Part shown: piece after piece, positions 26,542 to 35,454 of the stretch
How the letters are laid out: each line of letters starts with the position of its first letter
Position numbering within the stretch: position 1 is the first letter of the stretch
From: Alphaproteobacteria bacterium
Lineage (GTDB): Bacteria > Pseudomonadota > Alphaproteobacteria > Rhizobiales > OSC116
Length of the DNA stretch: 64,000 nucleotides
Direction of reading: 5' to 3'
Assembly: GCA_002400495.2 (NCBI GenBank)
Contig: NVQL02000053.1
Location: 62,001 to 126,000 of the forward strand
Made by a program: the position numbers and the translations under genes
Notes under the pieces: model-generated
The model's database searches: none
Told to the model about the DNA's origin: nothing
Seen by the model: the letters and a program-made list of their open reading frames with translations, nothing else

Positions 26542-27306
26542 TCATTTATAAACCGACTCATTAAACTTCTTCGACATCAAATATATAGCCAACAGCTGCG
26601 CTATAGTGCCAAGCGCCAAAGCCACCCACCATAAATCATCACCCTCAAGCGCCAACCAATAGGCCTTATGCACCAAAAATGGTGGAAAAATACCCAACAC
26701 CCATTGCCAATTTTCAGGCACAAACCACCCGCCCATTATAATCCATCCCGCCACCGAAGTAAATTTACCCATAGCAAAACCCTGAATTTTATTTTGCGCC
26801 GCCAACGACAAAAACAACGAAACCAAGATAGATACCAAAGACGCCGAAGCGCAAAGCAACAATAGCTGCCACAATGGCAAAACCTCAATACCCACAATAT
26901 AAACCATAGCAATCATCATCACAAAGCTAAACAAAGACGCCAAACCAAACCGATAAAATGTATAATGCTGCAACGGCACAGGAGTGACAATCATTGCTGT
27001 CAACGTGCCTTCGTCTTTTTCATCCAGCATTAAAAACCCCGCCACCATACCCGCCAATAAACCACCATTATAAAGTGAAATAAAACTAACCCACATCGGG
27101 TAAGTGTCATGCAATGCAAAGCTAATATTTTCACTCGGCATAAAACCTTTTTCAATCAGAATGCCATCCATCCACGGCAAAATATACCGAACAGCCAACG
27201 AGATTAACAGCGTGAACAGCAACATAAAAATCATAAAACTATCACGGAATATTAGCTTTTTATCATTGTTAAAAAATTTAGGAACCACGTTAAGAAAAGT
27301 CATCAA
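26542..27306 (-). CDS. ABC-2 type permease (second)
   Basis: 254 residues, about six membrane segments, with cytoplasmic FLNVVPKFFNNDKKLIFRDSF leading into the first helix and the acidic MLDEKDEGTLTAMIVTPV loop typical of ABC-2 exporter permeases. It lies next to a second permease of the same class and would form a heterodimer with it. The permease genes abut (27306/27307). Confidence 0.82.
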   Translation of the reverse strand: MMTFLNVVPKFFNNDKKLIFRDSFMIFMLLFTLLISLAVRYILPWMDGILIEKGFMPSENISFALHDTYPMWVSFISLYNGGLLAGMVAGFLMLDEKDEGTLTAMIVTPVPLQHYTFYRFGLASLFSFVMMIAMVYIVGIEVLPLWQLLLLCASASLVSILVSLFLSLAAQNKIQGFAMGKFTSVAGWIIMGGWFVPENWQWVLGIFPPFLVHKAYWLALEGDDLWWVALALGTIAQLLAIYLMSKKFNESVYK

Positions 27307-28029
27307 TCATTCTCCAATCACATGTTTAGCAAAGGCTGCTTTTGCCCAATAAAAAAGCCCAATAATGCAAATAACACTATAGCCAATCGAATAAACATAT
27401 TGCCAATTTTGCATCTGCCCAAACGCCCCAAGCATCATCATAGTCGGCGGCGAAACAGGGAATAACAGCAACAACCATGTATCCGTAAAATCAACAAAAT
27501 AGAAAATCGGGATTTGCAAAAAGATAATCACCACCGCCATTGGCATAATAAAGTCGGTAATGCTCTTATACCTAACCGCCAAAATAATCCCCATCAGCAC
27601 AAAAATAATGCAAATCGCAAACAAACTAATAATCAGAATTAAAACATTGGGAATCTCAAACTCAACCCCTTGAAAATACATAATGACCAACGCACCACCA
27701 AAGCTAACAAACGACTCCAACGTCGCCAAAATTGTCAGGCTAACGGTTTTAGCCACTATATATTCGGCAATCGTCAATGGCGAAACAATGGTCGCCGATA
27801 TCGTATCCTCATCACGCTCAAACATCAAAATAGCCGCAACATATAACAAGGTAGAACCACCAATGATCAGCAACATAATGCCAACCATAGTCAGTGACAA
27901 TATATTGGCACTAATAAGCTGCGAAACAACAATCGCCACCAGCACACCGACCCCAATACCAACATGGTATAAACCATTACGAAACTGTACCACCATTCCA
28001 GTTTTAATCTCATTCATCAGCCGTTTCAT
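27307..28029 (-). CDS. ABC-2 type permease (first)
   Basis: 240 residues, six membrane segments, the same design as its neighbour: an amphipathic start (MNEIKTGMVVQFRNGLYHV), then MLFERDEDTISATIVSPL-like loop (LMFERDEDTISATIVSPL) as in ABC-2 exporters. It overlaps the ATPase gene by four bases. Together with the second permease and ATPase it should form an exporter of drugs, lipids or peptides; the substrate is not evident. Confidence 0.82.
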   Translation of the reverse strand: MKRLMNEIKTGMVVQFRNGLYHVGIGVGVLVAIVVSQLISANILSLTMVGIMLLIIGGSTLLYVAAILMFERDEDTISATIVSPLTIAEYIVAKTVSLTILATLESFVSFGGALVIMYFQGVEFEIPNVLILIISLFAICIIFVLMGIILAVRYKSITDFIMPMAVVIIFLQIPIFYFVDFTDTWLLLLFPVSPPTMMMLGAFGQMQNWQYVYSIGYSVICIIGLFYWAKAAFAKHVIGE

Positions 28030-28889
28030 GCATCCAACTCCTGCCCAGTAAGCTCAATGAAAACATTTTCCAATGTGGTTTCTTCACTATGAATGGTTTC
28101 GATATGCTGGCCAGAATTAAGCAGCTCAAAAAACTGTTTATTCTCACCCAAACCATCCATAGCAAAATTAGCAATTTCAGGTTTTTGAGCCGCCCCCATA
28201 TATTCAACATCAACAAACCGTTTGCCATATTGCTTTTTAAAATTGCTCGGCTTGTCAATCGCACGCAAATGCCCATCAGTGACAAACGCCACCCGATCAC
28301 ACATTTGGTCTGCCAATGTCATATTATGTGTGGTGATGAAAATAGTCGTGCCTTCATCGCGCAAATTAAACGCCAATTTCTTAATTTTTGCAGCATTCAC
28401 TGGGTCTAAACCCGAAGTCGGCTCATCCAAAAACAATATTATAGGTTTATGTATCAACGAGCGCGCCACGTTGAGCCTAATCTTCATGCCCTTGGAAAAA
28501 TTCGACACTTTCTTATCAGCATCATCCGCCAAATCCACCCAATCCATCACTTCCATAACATCATGCTTATCGCCCGAATAAAGCGAAGAAAAATGCTCCA
28601 AATTCTCACGCGCCGTCAGCTTTAAAAAATGGTTCGGCAACTCAAATGACACCCCAATATGTTCGTAAAAATCCTTACCCCAATCGCTAAGCTCCCGCCC
28701 CATAATTTCAATACTGCCTGCATAATTTTTAAGCATGCCAATCAGAATATTTTGGGTGGTAGATTTACCCGCACCCGATGGCCCCAAAAACCCCATAATC
28801 TCGCCTTTGGCAATTTCAAAGCTCATGCCATGCAAGGTCGGCGCTGCCGCCTTATGATAGGTAAAATCCAAGTTTTTAACTTTAATCAT
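28026..28889 (-). CDS. ABC exporter ATP-binding protein
   Basis: 287 residues. Walker A GPSGAGKST (near residue 36), Q-loop VSFELPNHFLKLTA, signature NFSKGMKIRLNVA and Walker B IILFLDEPTSGLDP, H-loop THNM. The signature reads NFSKGM rather than LSGGQ, as in the CcmA/NatA/drug-export group. A C-terminal extension of about 60 residues (from the KRFVDVEYMG segment) follows, usual for this type. It is the first structural gene after the tetR-type gene. Confidence 0.9.
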   Translation of the reverse strand: MIKVKNLDFTYHKAAAPTLHGMSFEIAKGEIMGFLGPSGAGKSTTQNILIGMLKNYAGSIEIMGRELSDWGKDFYEHIGVSFELPNHFLKLTARENLEHFSSLYSGDKHDVMEVMDWVDLADDADKKVSNFSKGMKIRLNVARSLIHKPIILFLDEPTSGLDPVNAAKIKKLAFNLRDEGTTIFITTHNMTLADQMCDRVAFVTDGHLRAIDKPSNFKKQYGKRFVDVEYMGAAQKPEIANFAMDGLGENKQFFELLNSGQHIETIHSEETTLENVFIELTGQELDA

Positions 28890-28904
28890 TTATATCTCCG
28901 ACGT

Positions 28905-29609
28905 TTATTTATCTTTAAAACTGGCTGGATCAATGCTATATTTAGTTTCAAAATCCGCAATCGCACCCTTAACAATTTGTCGTAAAACCTGCTTACCAGC
29001 TTCACTATCCCCGCCATCATCTGGCGTGAGCGCTTTGTCCATAATAAATGCCAAAGTTCTAATCGTGTCATCAATCGGCGGTATGTTTTCTTCGTTCACC
29101 ACCTGCCCAATCGACACCAAACCATGCGAAATGATATTCATCACATGCGCTGTGGTCAGCGGGTCTAGCTCCTTACGCACACAGCCCACATCTTGCATCA
29201 TTTTAATAAATTCATGCCGCGTATTCTGCTGATATCCTTCTTTAAACAAGCTAGTGGGTTTGAACATATAAGAGCCAAAAAACTGCCCATCCTGCCGCAT
29301 CATAGCGGTGATGAATACATCCTTATGCATGGCACTAATCATCGCAATATACATACCTGCCATCAACCCGCCTTTAGGGTCAGCCTCAACATTCTCCATC
29401 CACGCATAACTAAACCTGCCCATTTTTGTCATCAACAAAGTTTCAAACAACGCATCCTTGCTTTTAAAATGCAAATAAATAGCACCTTTAGAAATACCCG
29501 CCTGCTTGGCAATATCCGCCACCGATGTCTTGTCATAACCAAATTTTATGAACAATATTTCAGCCGCTTTCATAATCGCATCATAGCGTAATTTTTGTTT
29601 ATCCTGCAT
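28905..29609 (-). CDS. TetR family regulator of the ABC operon
   Basis: 234 residues. N-terminal helix-turn-helix of TetR type: AAEILFIKFGYDKTSVADIAKQAGISKGAIYLHFKSK, with the recognition segment SKGAIYLHFKSKDALF. The ligand domain is not recognisable. It lies 15 bases upstream of the ATPase gene on the same strand, so it is probably the first gene of the operon and represses it. TTTGACCA repeats lie right before its start. Confidence 0.92.
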   Translation of the reverse strand: MQDKQKLRYDAIMKAAEILFIKFGYDKTSVADIAKQAGISKGAIYLHFKSKDALFETLLMTKMGRFSYAWMENVEADPKGGLMAGMYIAMISAMHKDVFITAMMRQDGQFFGSYMFKPTSLFKEGYQQNTRHEFIKMMQDVGCVRKELDPLTTAHVMNIISHGLVSIGQVVNEENIPPIDDTIRTLAFIMDKALTPDDGGDSEAGKQVLRQIVKGAIADFETKYSIDPASFKDK

Positions 29610-29610
29610 A

Positions 29611-29648
29611 TTTTGACCATTTGACCAATATTGAACTTTCGGTCAAAA
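29611..29648. promoter_or_regulatory. candidate TetR operator (TTTGACC repeats)
   Basis: Directly upstream of the tetR start: TTTGACCA in tandem (29612-29619 and 29620-29627), then the reverse arm GGTCAAAA at 29641-29648. The outer arms TTTTGACC/GGTCAAAA form an inverted repeat. Such repeats beside a TetR gene usually mark its own operator. Confidence 0.5.
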
Positions 29649-29682
29649 TATATTTGAAAGTAGATATTGTCAAGCATTTCAT

Positions 29683-29711
29683 TTGACATTTCGTTCATTT
29701 CCATATTATAT
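29683..29711 (+). promoter_or_regulatory. candidate sigma-70 promoter for 29746 gene
   Basis: TTGACA at 29683-29688, a 17-base spacer and TTATAT at 29706-29711, about 35 bases before the ATG of the dihydrofolate-reductase-like gene. Confidence 0.45.
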
Positions 29712-29745
29712 TATACGTTGTATAGTAAAATTGAAAGATTAAGAA

Positions 29746-30282
29746 ATGACGACAGGACACATATTTATCGCGACCAGTTTAGACGGTTTCGTAGCACGCA
29801 ATGACCACCAACTAGACTGGCTAATGAAACAAAAAACCCAAGGCGAAGAGCATGGCTACGAAACATTTATCGAGGATATTGATGTAATCGTCATGGGCAA
29901 AGGCAGTTATCAAAATGTCTTAAGCTTCGGCGATTGGCCATACAAAAAACCAGTTATGGTGATGAGTAAATCTCTAAACCAAGCAGACATCCCAACAAAC
30001 CTTAAAGACAAAGTAACACTAACCACGTTTACCCCTCCTGCCCTCATGCAAAACCTACAAAAGCTAGGTTATAATCGCGCCTATATTGACGGCGGTAAAG
30101 TCGTTCAATCTTTCATACAAGATGGCTTGGTAAACGACATCATCTTAACCCTCGTCCCAATCTTAATTGGCAGTGGCAAACGCCTATTTGGCGATATTTC
30201 TAACGACATTGATCTACAATTAATAGCGTCAAAAAATTTCCCATCAGGCCTCATTCAAACTCACTATAAATTGCTAAAATAA
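29746..30282 (+). CDS. dihydrofolate-reductase-like (RibD C-terminal) protein
   Basis: 178 residues with the RibD_C/DHFR fold: HIFIATSLDGFVARNDHQLDWL at the start, IDVIVMGKGSYQ (NADPH site), KPVMVMSK and YIDGGKVVQSFIQDGLVNDIILT then PILIGSGKRLF. Family members are reductases of uncertain substrate, often called YwjB/YyaP-like. The stop overlaps the start of the following TetR gene (TAATG), so the two are co-translated and the regulator may control this operon. Confidence 0.88.
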   Translation: MTTGHIFIATSLDGFVARNDHQLDWLMKQKTQGEEHGYETFIEDIDVIVMGKGSYQNVLSFGDWPYKKPVMVMSKSLNQADIPTNLKDKVTLTTFTPPALMQNLQKLGYNRAYIDGGKVVQSFIQDGLVNDIILTLVPILIGSGKRLFGDISNDIDLQLIASKNFPSGLIQTHYKLLK

Positions 30283-30824
30283 TGGGCAGACCGCCAAAAA
30301 ACACCAAGCCATTAACAGCTGATGAGATTACAGCAGCCGCACTCAAACAGCTAGACTTGCATGGCGAAAAAGCCGTCACATTTAGGCAATTGGCACAATA
30401 TTTTAACGTCACACCCATGGCAATAGCCCACCATGTCGGCACACGTGATCAATTATTTAACCGCATAGCCGCCCAAATTTATCAAGATACAAGCCCAGAA
30501 ATCAATGACCAAAACTCCCTAAATGCATTAAAAAACTCGCTCGAAAGATATTGTCAGAAAGTCATCAGCCACCCACAACTCACTCATTATATATTCGCCA
30601 ACCCCACATTAATCGCCAACTCCTTGGATATACTAACCCACCAAATCACCCAATATTTGGCGCAGATGATTGATGATGAAATACAGATAAAAATCCTACT
30701 CGGCGTGATTATTGATTACACCCACGGCTTCGCCATATCCACCGCCGCCTATCAGCACCAAGATGGTCAAACAATCAAAGACTATCAGCAAGGCTTAAAC
30801 TGGATTCTATCTAAGATTGTTTAA
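30282..30824 (+). CDS. TetR family regulator
   Basis: 180 residues. A basic start (MGRPPKNTKPLT) leads into a TetR-type helix-turn-helix (TADEITAAALKQL, TFRQLAQYFNVTPMAIAHHVG) with an unusually divergent recognition helix; the GRPP start and PMAIAHHV segment recall the TetR/TetR_C branch. Coupled to the reductase gene by a one-base overlap. Overlaps the convergent AraC gene by 18 bases. Confidence 0.85.
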   Translation: MGRPPKNTKPLTADEITAAALKQLDLHGEKAVTFRQLAQYFNVTPMAIAHHVGTRDQLFNRIAAQIYQDTSPEINDQNSLNALKNSLERYCQKVISHPQLTHYIFANPTLIANSLDILTHQITQYLAQMIDDEIQIKILLGVIIDYTHGFAISTAAYQHQDGQTIKDYQQGLNWILSKIV

Positions 30825-31625
30825 ATAATCATGCGGGGTTTGACCAAGCAAACCTTTAAAATATTTAATAAAATGTGCCTGATCATAATATCCAAGCTTG
30901 ACCGCCAAATCACTCCAATTGATATTTTCGCTGGTTTCAACCAGCTCTAGCGCTTCGTGTATACGGTATCTATTGAGTATCCATTTTGCACTTATGCCAA
31001 TATATTTATGAAACAACCGCTGCAATTGCCGCTCTTCTATATCAAATTTTTGACATATATCTGATACTTTAAGCAGGCTCTTATCAGCCTCAATCTGCCG
31101 CACCATATTATTTACCTTTTGCACATTTGCATCAAGCTCAGGCACGTGGCCAAACAATATTTGCTCAAGTTTATGAGTTTTTTCCTCCAACCCATTCAAG
31201 GCTAGAATTTCGCTCTCAAATTTCTCGGCATCCACATTAAAAAACCGCTTAACCTCAAAAACCTGTCCTGTAATCTCACTCATCTTCAACCCAGCCACTT
31301 GCCCAAATGCATAAAACCCCGCAGGCGTAAAACGCACACCAACCAAATTGCCTTGCCCGCTTAAACTATGTTCAAATTGTTCGGTCACAATGCCAGTGAT
31401 TGCGCTGGCATTTTTCAAAAATGTCAGGTGAACACAAGGATGGGAAATCACTTGTTGCCGATGAATAACCCCATCAGGCAAATCCCAACTAATCAAGCAA
31501 TAATGCTCAATAAAATGCTTCAAATCATCAGACGGAAAAAACCGTTTCAGGTCAAACATCGCCTGACTTTGCTCAACCCCAACCACCCCACGTAATTTTT
31601 CGTCTTTTTGCCTATTCACCATCAT
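30807..31625 (-). CDS. AraC family transcriptional regulator
   Basis: 272 residues. An N-terminal domain of the DUF6597 kind (FIEHYCLISWDLPDG, GVRFTPAGFYAFGQVAG) precedes an AraC DNA-binding domain (about 180-270) with FDIEERQLQRLFHKYIGISAKWI and the second helix-turn-helix LGYYDQAHFIKYFKGLLGQTP. It is divergent from the GFA gene across 67 bases and may regulate it. Two ATGs are adjacent at the start; either could be used. Confidence 0.9.
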   Translation of the reverse strand: MMVNRQKDEKLRGVVGVEQSQAMFDLKRFFPSDDLKHFIEHYCLISWDLPDGVIHRQQVISHPCVHLTFLKNASAITGIVTEQFEHSLSGQGNLVGVRFTPAGFYAFGQVAGLKMSEITGQVFEVKRFFNVDAEKFESEILALNGLEEKTHKLEQILFGHVPELDANVQKVNNMVRQIEADKSLLKVSDICQKFDIEERQLQRLFHKYIGISAKWILNRYRIHEALELVETSENINWSDLAVKLGYYDQAHFIKYFKGLLGQTPHDYLNNLR

Positions 31626-31692
31626 CTGTCGCTTTTTTACAATATCAATTCATTCAACCATCATAGACTAGGCCTAAAAAAAGGAAAAATAA

Positions 31693-32040
31693 ATGACATT
31701 ATATAAAGCGTCCTGCCATTGCGGCGCAGTTAAATATCAAATCGAAGGCAAGTTGGAAAATTTAATCGAGTGCAATTGTTCTATTTGCAGCACACGCGCT
31801 CATATCCTATGGTTTGCACCGCTCAGCGCAATTCACTTCGAAAGCGGCGAAGACCATTTAACCAGTTATAAATTCGGCAGTGAGCATCTAAACCATCGTT
31901 CATGCAAAACCTGCAGCACCGCCATGTTCAGCCATGGCGAATATGAAGGCAGCGAAAAAGCCGGCATCAACATCCGCACATTTGCAGATATTGACCTCAG
32001 CAAATTAGACATCACTCAATATGATGGCAAAGCTTTATAG
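31693..32040 (+). CDS. GFA family (glutathione-dependent formaldehyde-activating-like) protein
   Basis: 115 residues. The zinc ligands of the GFA/Mss4-like fold are clear: CHCGAVKYQ, then CNCSICSTR and a later CKTCST. The founding member was thought to combine glutathione with formaldehyde, but most homologues have unproven roles. AGGAAAA precedes the ATG. It is divergent from the AraC gene and overlaps the convergent TetR gene by six bases. Confidence 0.88.
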   Translation: MTLYKASCHCGAVKYQIEGKLENLIECNCSICSTRAHILWFAPLSAIHFESGEDHLTSYKFGSEHLNHRSCKTCSTAMFSHGEYEGSEKAGINIRTFADIDLSKLDITQYDGKAL

Positions 32041-32595
32041 TTGATTGATTTTTTTAAGTTCAGTTGTGCTAAAATTTCTTAAAATACCAACATCCGCCAT
32101 TATGTGAGACACATGAATCGCCCCTTGCATGGCAGATAACAATTGCTGGCCTTGCAACACAGCTTGTTGTTTTGATAGGCCAAGCTCAACAAAATTCTGC
32201 GTAAACCAATCAATATAAGTCTGATAAATATTAGGGAAATCGCTAGATTTCTTATCCGCATTCTCAAAAACCATTTCAGCACTCAAAGCAGCAATCGGGC
32301 ACCCATATTCAGTATATGACGACTGGCTTGATACATAGTTCAGAAATTGTTCAAACCGCTTAGTTGGTGGCTCAATTTTAAGCGCTTCATAAAGCTCCAA
32401 AAGCATATCATTACAGTGTGTAAGCACCGCATAAGCGATTGATTTTTTAGTTTTATAATAATAATAAACATTGCCTTGGTGCATATCCGCAGCCTCCGCA
32501 ATATCACCTAACGAAACCCGATTATACCCCCGTTGATGAAATAACCGAGCAGCAACGCCCACCAACACCGTTTGTTTATTTTGCTTCTGAGCCAT
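32035..32595 (-). CDS. TetR family regulator
   Basis: 186 residues. TetR-type helix-turn-helix: VAARLFHQRGYNRVSLGDIAEAADMHQGNVYYYYKTKKSIA, with the recognition segment HQGNVYYYYKTK. The C-terminal domain resembles the TetR_C_6/AcrR-like group (LSAEMVFENADKK). It follows a small membrane-protein gene by 23 bases on the same strand, and a palindrome precedes that gene. Confidence 0.9.
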   Translation of the reverse strand: MAQKQNKQTVLVGVAARLFHQRGYNRVSLGDIAEAADMHQGNVYYYYKTKKSIAYAVLTHCNDMLLELYEALKIEPPTKRFEQFLNYVSSQSSYTEYGCPIAALSAEMVFENADKKSSDFPNIYQTYIDWFTQNFVELGLSKQQAVLQGQQLLSAMQGAIHVSHIMADVGILRNFSTTELKKINQL

Positions 32596-32618
32596 CTATA
32601 TACTTTATTAAATTCACA

Positions 32619-33026
32619 CTATGAAGTCGGCACTATAAATGGCGCCGTTTCGCCCAAAAGATAGCGGATCACATCAGTATAATCAAATACTAGTGATATA
32701 ATTATAGTTGCCATTACAATGCGAATAATCCAACGTTCAATATTCCCAAACGTTTTGCGATTTAAATTCCAAAGCAAATAAACCACAAGCGGCGTCCATA
32801 AAATAATATGCGGCAAGCCCAATAATTTCACATAACCAAGCGTCGAATATAACCACTCAACACTCGCAGCACCCGCTATTGAAGTGAGCAAAATAACAAC
32901 CGCCATCAACCGTGTTGATTTCCAAATGAAAAGGCTGAGTGGCAATATAAAAGCCCCAATCAACAGCCAATTAACCCAATAGAACACCCAACTTGGTTGC
33001 AATGCAATCATTTCATTCAAGGTCAT
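32619..33026 (-). CDS. small integral membrane protein, unknown
   Basis: 135 residues from the ATG at 33026 (AAGGA eight bases upstream); an ATG ten codons earlier would place the palindrome at the start codon. About four membrane helices (WVFYWVNWLLIGAFILPLSL; MAVVILLTSIAGAAS; IILWTPLVVYLLW; IVMATIIISLVF), with a short cytoplasmic RKTFGNIERW loop. No family is recognised. It is encoded before a TetR regulator and is likely its target. Confidence 0.6.
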   Translation of the reverse strand: MTLNEMIALQPSWVFYWVNWLLIGAFILPLSLFIWKSTRLMAVVILLTSIAGAASVEWLYSTLGYVKLLGLPHIILWTPLVVYLLWNLNRKTFGNIERWIIRIVMATIIISLVFDYTDVIRYLLGETAPFIVPTS

Positions 33027-33044
33027 TAGCGTATCCTTCACTAT

Positions 33045-33060
33045 TTGGTTGGTCAACCAA
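33045..33060. promoter_or_regulatory. candidate TetR operator (TTGGTTG palindrome)
   Basis: TTGGTTG-GT-CAACCAA, two perfect 7-base arms with a 2-base spacer, 19 bases before the start of the small membrane protein gene. Its symmetry and place suit the TetR protein encoded downstream. On the minus strand the core reads TTGACCAACCAA. Confidence 0.6.
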
Positions 33061-33102
33061 CTTATTAGTAGAAAAGCATCAAAAACACAAGCCTTAAATA
33101 CA

Positions 33103-33345
33103 TTATTTCATTAGTTCTAATTTCTGCAAACGGCTCAGTTTCTTCAACACCGCTTCACGCTTCGAGGCCGTGCTTCTATCATCTGCCGCCTCACAATAAA
33201 CCAACACCACAGGCAAACGCGGCTTGGTATATTTCGCGCCTTTACCCGCATTATGCGCATCAATTCGCTTTGGCACATCATTGCTAATGCCCGTATACAA
33301 CGTGCCATCCACGCATTTCACAATGTAAACCGCCCAATTTCCCAT
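33103..33345 (-). CDS. GIY-YIG domain endonuclease-like protein
   Basis: 80 residues from MGNWAVYIVKC (ATG at 33345). The single GIY-YIG domain is plain: WAVYIVKCVDGTLYTGIS (the GIY and YIG equivalents), KRIDAHNAGKGAKYTK and the catalytic-region REAVLKKLSR. It is the UPF0213/YhbQ type found in many bacteria, thought to act on DNA, with poorly defined roles. It stands alone between divergent transcription units. Confidence 0.9.
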   Translation of the reverse strand: MGNWAVYIVKCVDGTLYTGISNDVPKRIDAHNAGKGAKYTKPRLPVVLVYCEAADDRSTASKREAVLKKLSRLQKLELMK

Positions 33346-33446
33346 AATTTTTTGTAAAACCCGCATTCATCATAAAAACTGAATTGTTTTTATCAGTTTA
33401 CCACGTATATTCACATTACAAAAACGACAGACATCGAGAAAAAAAC

Positions 33447-34688
33447 ATGACCCAAGGCCGAAAGCATTTATACTTTATCCTATTTGTAATCTTGTTAGAA
33501 GTAATCAGCTTTGGCATCATTATCCCCATTTACCCGAGCTTACTGATAGAATTATCGGATGTAAGCCTAAGTGATGCCGCAAAAATTGGCGGCTATCTTA
33601 TATTTTTATACGCATTCATGCAGTTTATTTGCGCTCCCATTGCAGGCGCACTGTCCGACAAATTCGGCCGACGCCCGGTTATATTAATTTCATTGCTTAT
33701 ATTGGCGCTAGATTATGTCTTACAAGCCAATGCCCCCACTATTTGGTGGTTAGCAGCAGGGCGGTTTTTAGGCGGCATTGTTGGCAGCGCCATCAGCCCC
33801 GCCCATGCCTATGTAACCGACATCAGCACCAAAAAAAATAGAGCCAAATATTTTGGCATGTTAGGAGCCGCCATTGGCGTTGGCTTTATTTTAGGCCCAG
33901 CTTTAGGCGGCATGTTAGGCCAGATAGATTTACGCCTGCCCTTCTGGGTAGCAGCAGGCGTTATAGGCGGCGCAGCCCTAGTTGGCTATTTCCTATTGCC
34001 CGAAAGCTTAGCACCAGAAAAACGCCGCGAGTTCGAATGGAAACGCGCCAACCCCATCGGCACCCTAATACAAATGCGCAAATATAAATGGGTATTGAGT
34101 CTATTCGCCATATTCTTCTGCATGGAAATGGCGGGCCAAGCCTACCCATCTGTGTGGACATTCTTCACCATCGAACGCTTCGGCTGGTCCATCCAAGAGG
34201 TTGGCTATTCACTCACCTTCTTCGGCTTGCTAATGGCCATTGCACAAGGTGGTTTGGTCGGCCCCGCCATCGCCAAGCTCGGCAATCTAAACACCATCTA
34301 TATCGGTTTTGCCGCCACCATTTCAACCTTTATTGTGGTCAGCTTGGTCACCACTGGTTGGGCATTATATGCCTTCATGCCCATTATGGCTTTGGGCGGT
34401 TTTGCGGGCGTTGTATTGCGCACAATCCTATCCCATCAAGTGCCCGAAAACAGCCAAGGCGAGCTACAAGGCGCCCTCACCAGCATTTCCAGCATTGTAG
34501 CCTTCACCTCGCCCTTAATGATGACCCAAATTTTCGGCTATTTCACCAGCCCCGATGCTTATATTTATATGCCAGGCGCACCCTATTTAGCCGCCGCCAT
34601 ACTGGCTTCAATCGCCTTTTTACTCTTTCTACGTGTCAATAAAAAAGCCAACATCACTGAGCAACAAATACAAGGGGATGAAATATGA
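33447..34688 (+). CDS. MFS transporter (TetA-type)
   Basis: 413 residues from MTQGRKHLYF at 33447; the frame is open 21 codons further upstream but without a good start. Twelve membrane segments. The start LLEVISFGIIIPIYPSLLIEL and GALSDKFGRRPVILISLL (A-loop) match the TetA/Bcr group of 12-helix carriers. It is the first gene of an operon with a glutamine-amidotransferase-like protein and an FAD amine dehydrogenase, so it may carry the amino compound those enzymes use rather than a drug. It overlaps the next gene by four bases. Confidence 0.85.
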   Translation: MTQGRKHLYFILFVILLEVISFGIIIPIYPSLLIELSDVSLSDAAKIGGYLIFLYAFMQFICAPIAGALSDKFGRRPVILISLLILALDYVLQANAPTIWWLAAGRFLGGIVGSAISPAHAYVTDISTKKNRAKYFGMLGAAIGVGFILGPALGGMLGQIDLRLPFWVAAGVIGGAALVGYFLLPESLAPEKRREFEWKRANPIGTLIQMRKYKWVLSLFAIFFCMEMAGQAYPSVWTFFTIERFGWSIQEVGYSLTFFGLLMAIAQGGLVGPAIAKLGNLNTIYIGFAATISTFIVVSLVTTGWALYAFMPIMALGGFAGVVLRTILSHQVPENSQGELQGALTSISSIVAFTSPLMMTQIFGYFTSPDAYIYMPGAPYLAAAILASIAFLLFLRVNKKANITEQQIQGDEI

Positions 34689-35446
34689 AAATCGGACTTT
34701 TAATGGCAGGCGAAAGCGCGGGCGATTTGGCCATAAAATATGGCCTACATGAAAAACAATTCATTGATCTGTTTGAGCCATTACATGCTGCCAATAGCCC
34801 CAAAATTGAGTGGAAAATATACTATGTTTTAAACGATATTTTTCCTGTATCAGCCGATGAATGCGATGCCTATTTAGTGACAGGCAGCAAACATGGTGTT
34901 TATGACAATTTACCGTGGATGATTAAACTCTCCGAATTCATTCGTCAAATCGTTTCGGCGAAGAAACGACTTACAGGCGTTTGCTTTGGCCATCAAATTA
35001 TCGCCCATGCCTTGGGCGGCAAAGTGGTCAAAGTAGAGCAAGGTTTCGGCATCGGTATGCACGAATATAACATGGTCATCCCGCCCGAAATTGCCCATTT
35101 GGCACAGCATGACGATTTCGCACTCAAAACCACATTTAAAGTCAATGTCATGCATGGCGACCAAGTGGTCGAACTACCACCAACCGCCGAGATTATCGCC
35201 GCGTCAGATTTTTGCCAATTCGCAGGGCTTTATTACCCCGAAGGCGTTCTAACCTATCAAGGCCACCCTGAATTTGACAATCAATTCATCCGCGATTTAA
35301 TTACAGATAAATGGAACCGCGGCCAAGACTGGGTGGAAACAAATATTAAAGACCAAGCCATTGACAGCTCAGCAGATAACCAGCCATCAACCCGCTTACC
35401 CATTGCCCAATTCATGCTAAATTTCATGACCGAAAAAACAGTTTAG
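34685..35446 (+). CDS. class I glutamine amidotransferase-like protein
   Basis: 253 residues. The GATase1 triad is visible: nucleophile cysteine in LTGVCFGHQIIAHALGG and the His/Glu pair in TYQGHPEFD. The fold start MKIGLLMAGE and AYLVTGSKHGVYD fit the GuaA-like glutamine amidotransferase superfamily. No synthase partner is nearby, so it may hydrolyse a gamma-glutamyl amide rather than feed ammonia to a biosynthetic enzyme. It is ATGA-coupled to the MFS gene and nine bases before the FAD dehydrogenase. Confidence 0.82.
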   Translation: MKIGLLMAGESAGDLAIKYGLHEKQFIDLFEPLHAANSPKIEWKIYYVLNDIFPVSADECDAYLVTGSKHGVYDNLPWMIKLSEFIRQIVSAKKRLTGVCFGHQIIAHALGGKVVKVEQGFGIGMHEYNMVIPPEIAHLAQHDDFALKTTFKVNVMHGDQVVELPPTAEIIAASDFCQFAGLYYPEGVLTYQGHPEFDNQFIRDLITDKWNRGQDWVETNIKDQAIDSSADNQPSTRLPIAQFMLNFMTEKTV

Positions 35447-35454
35447 GATCCCCC

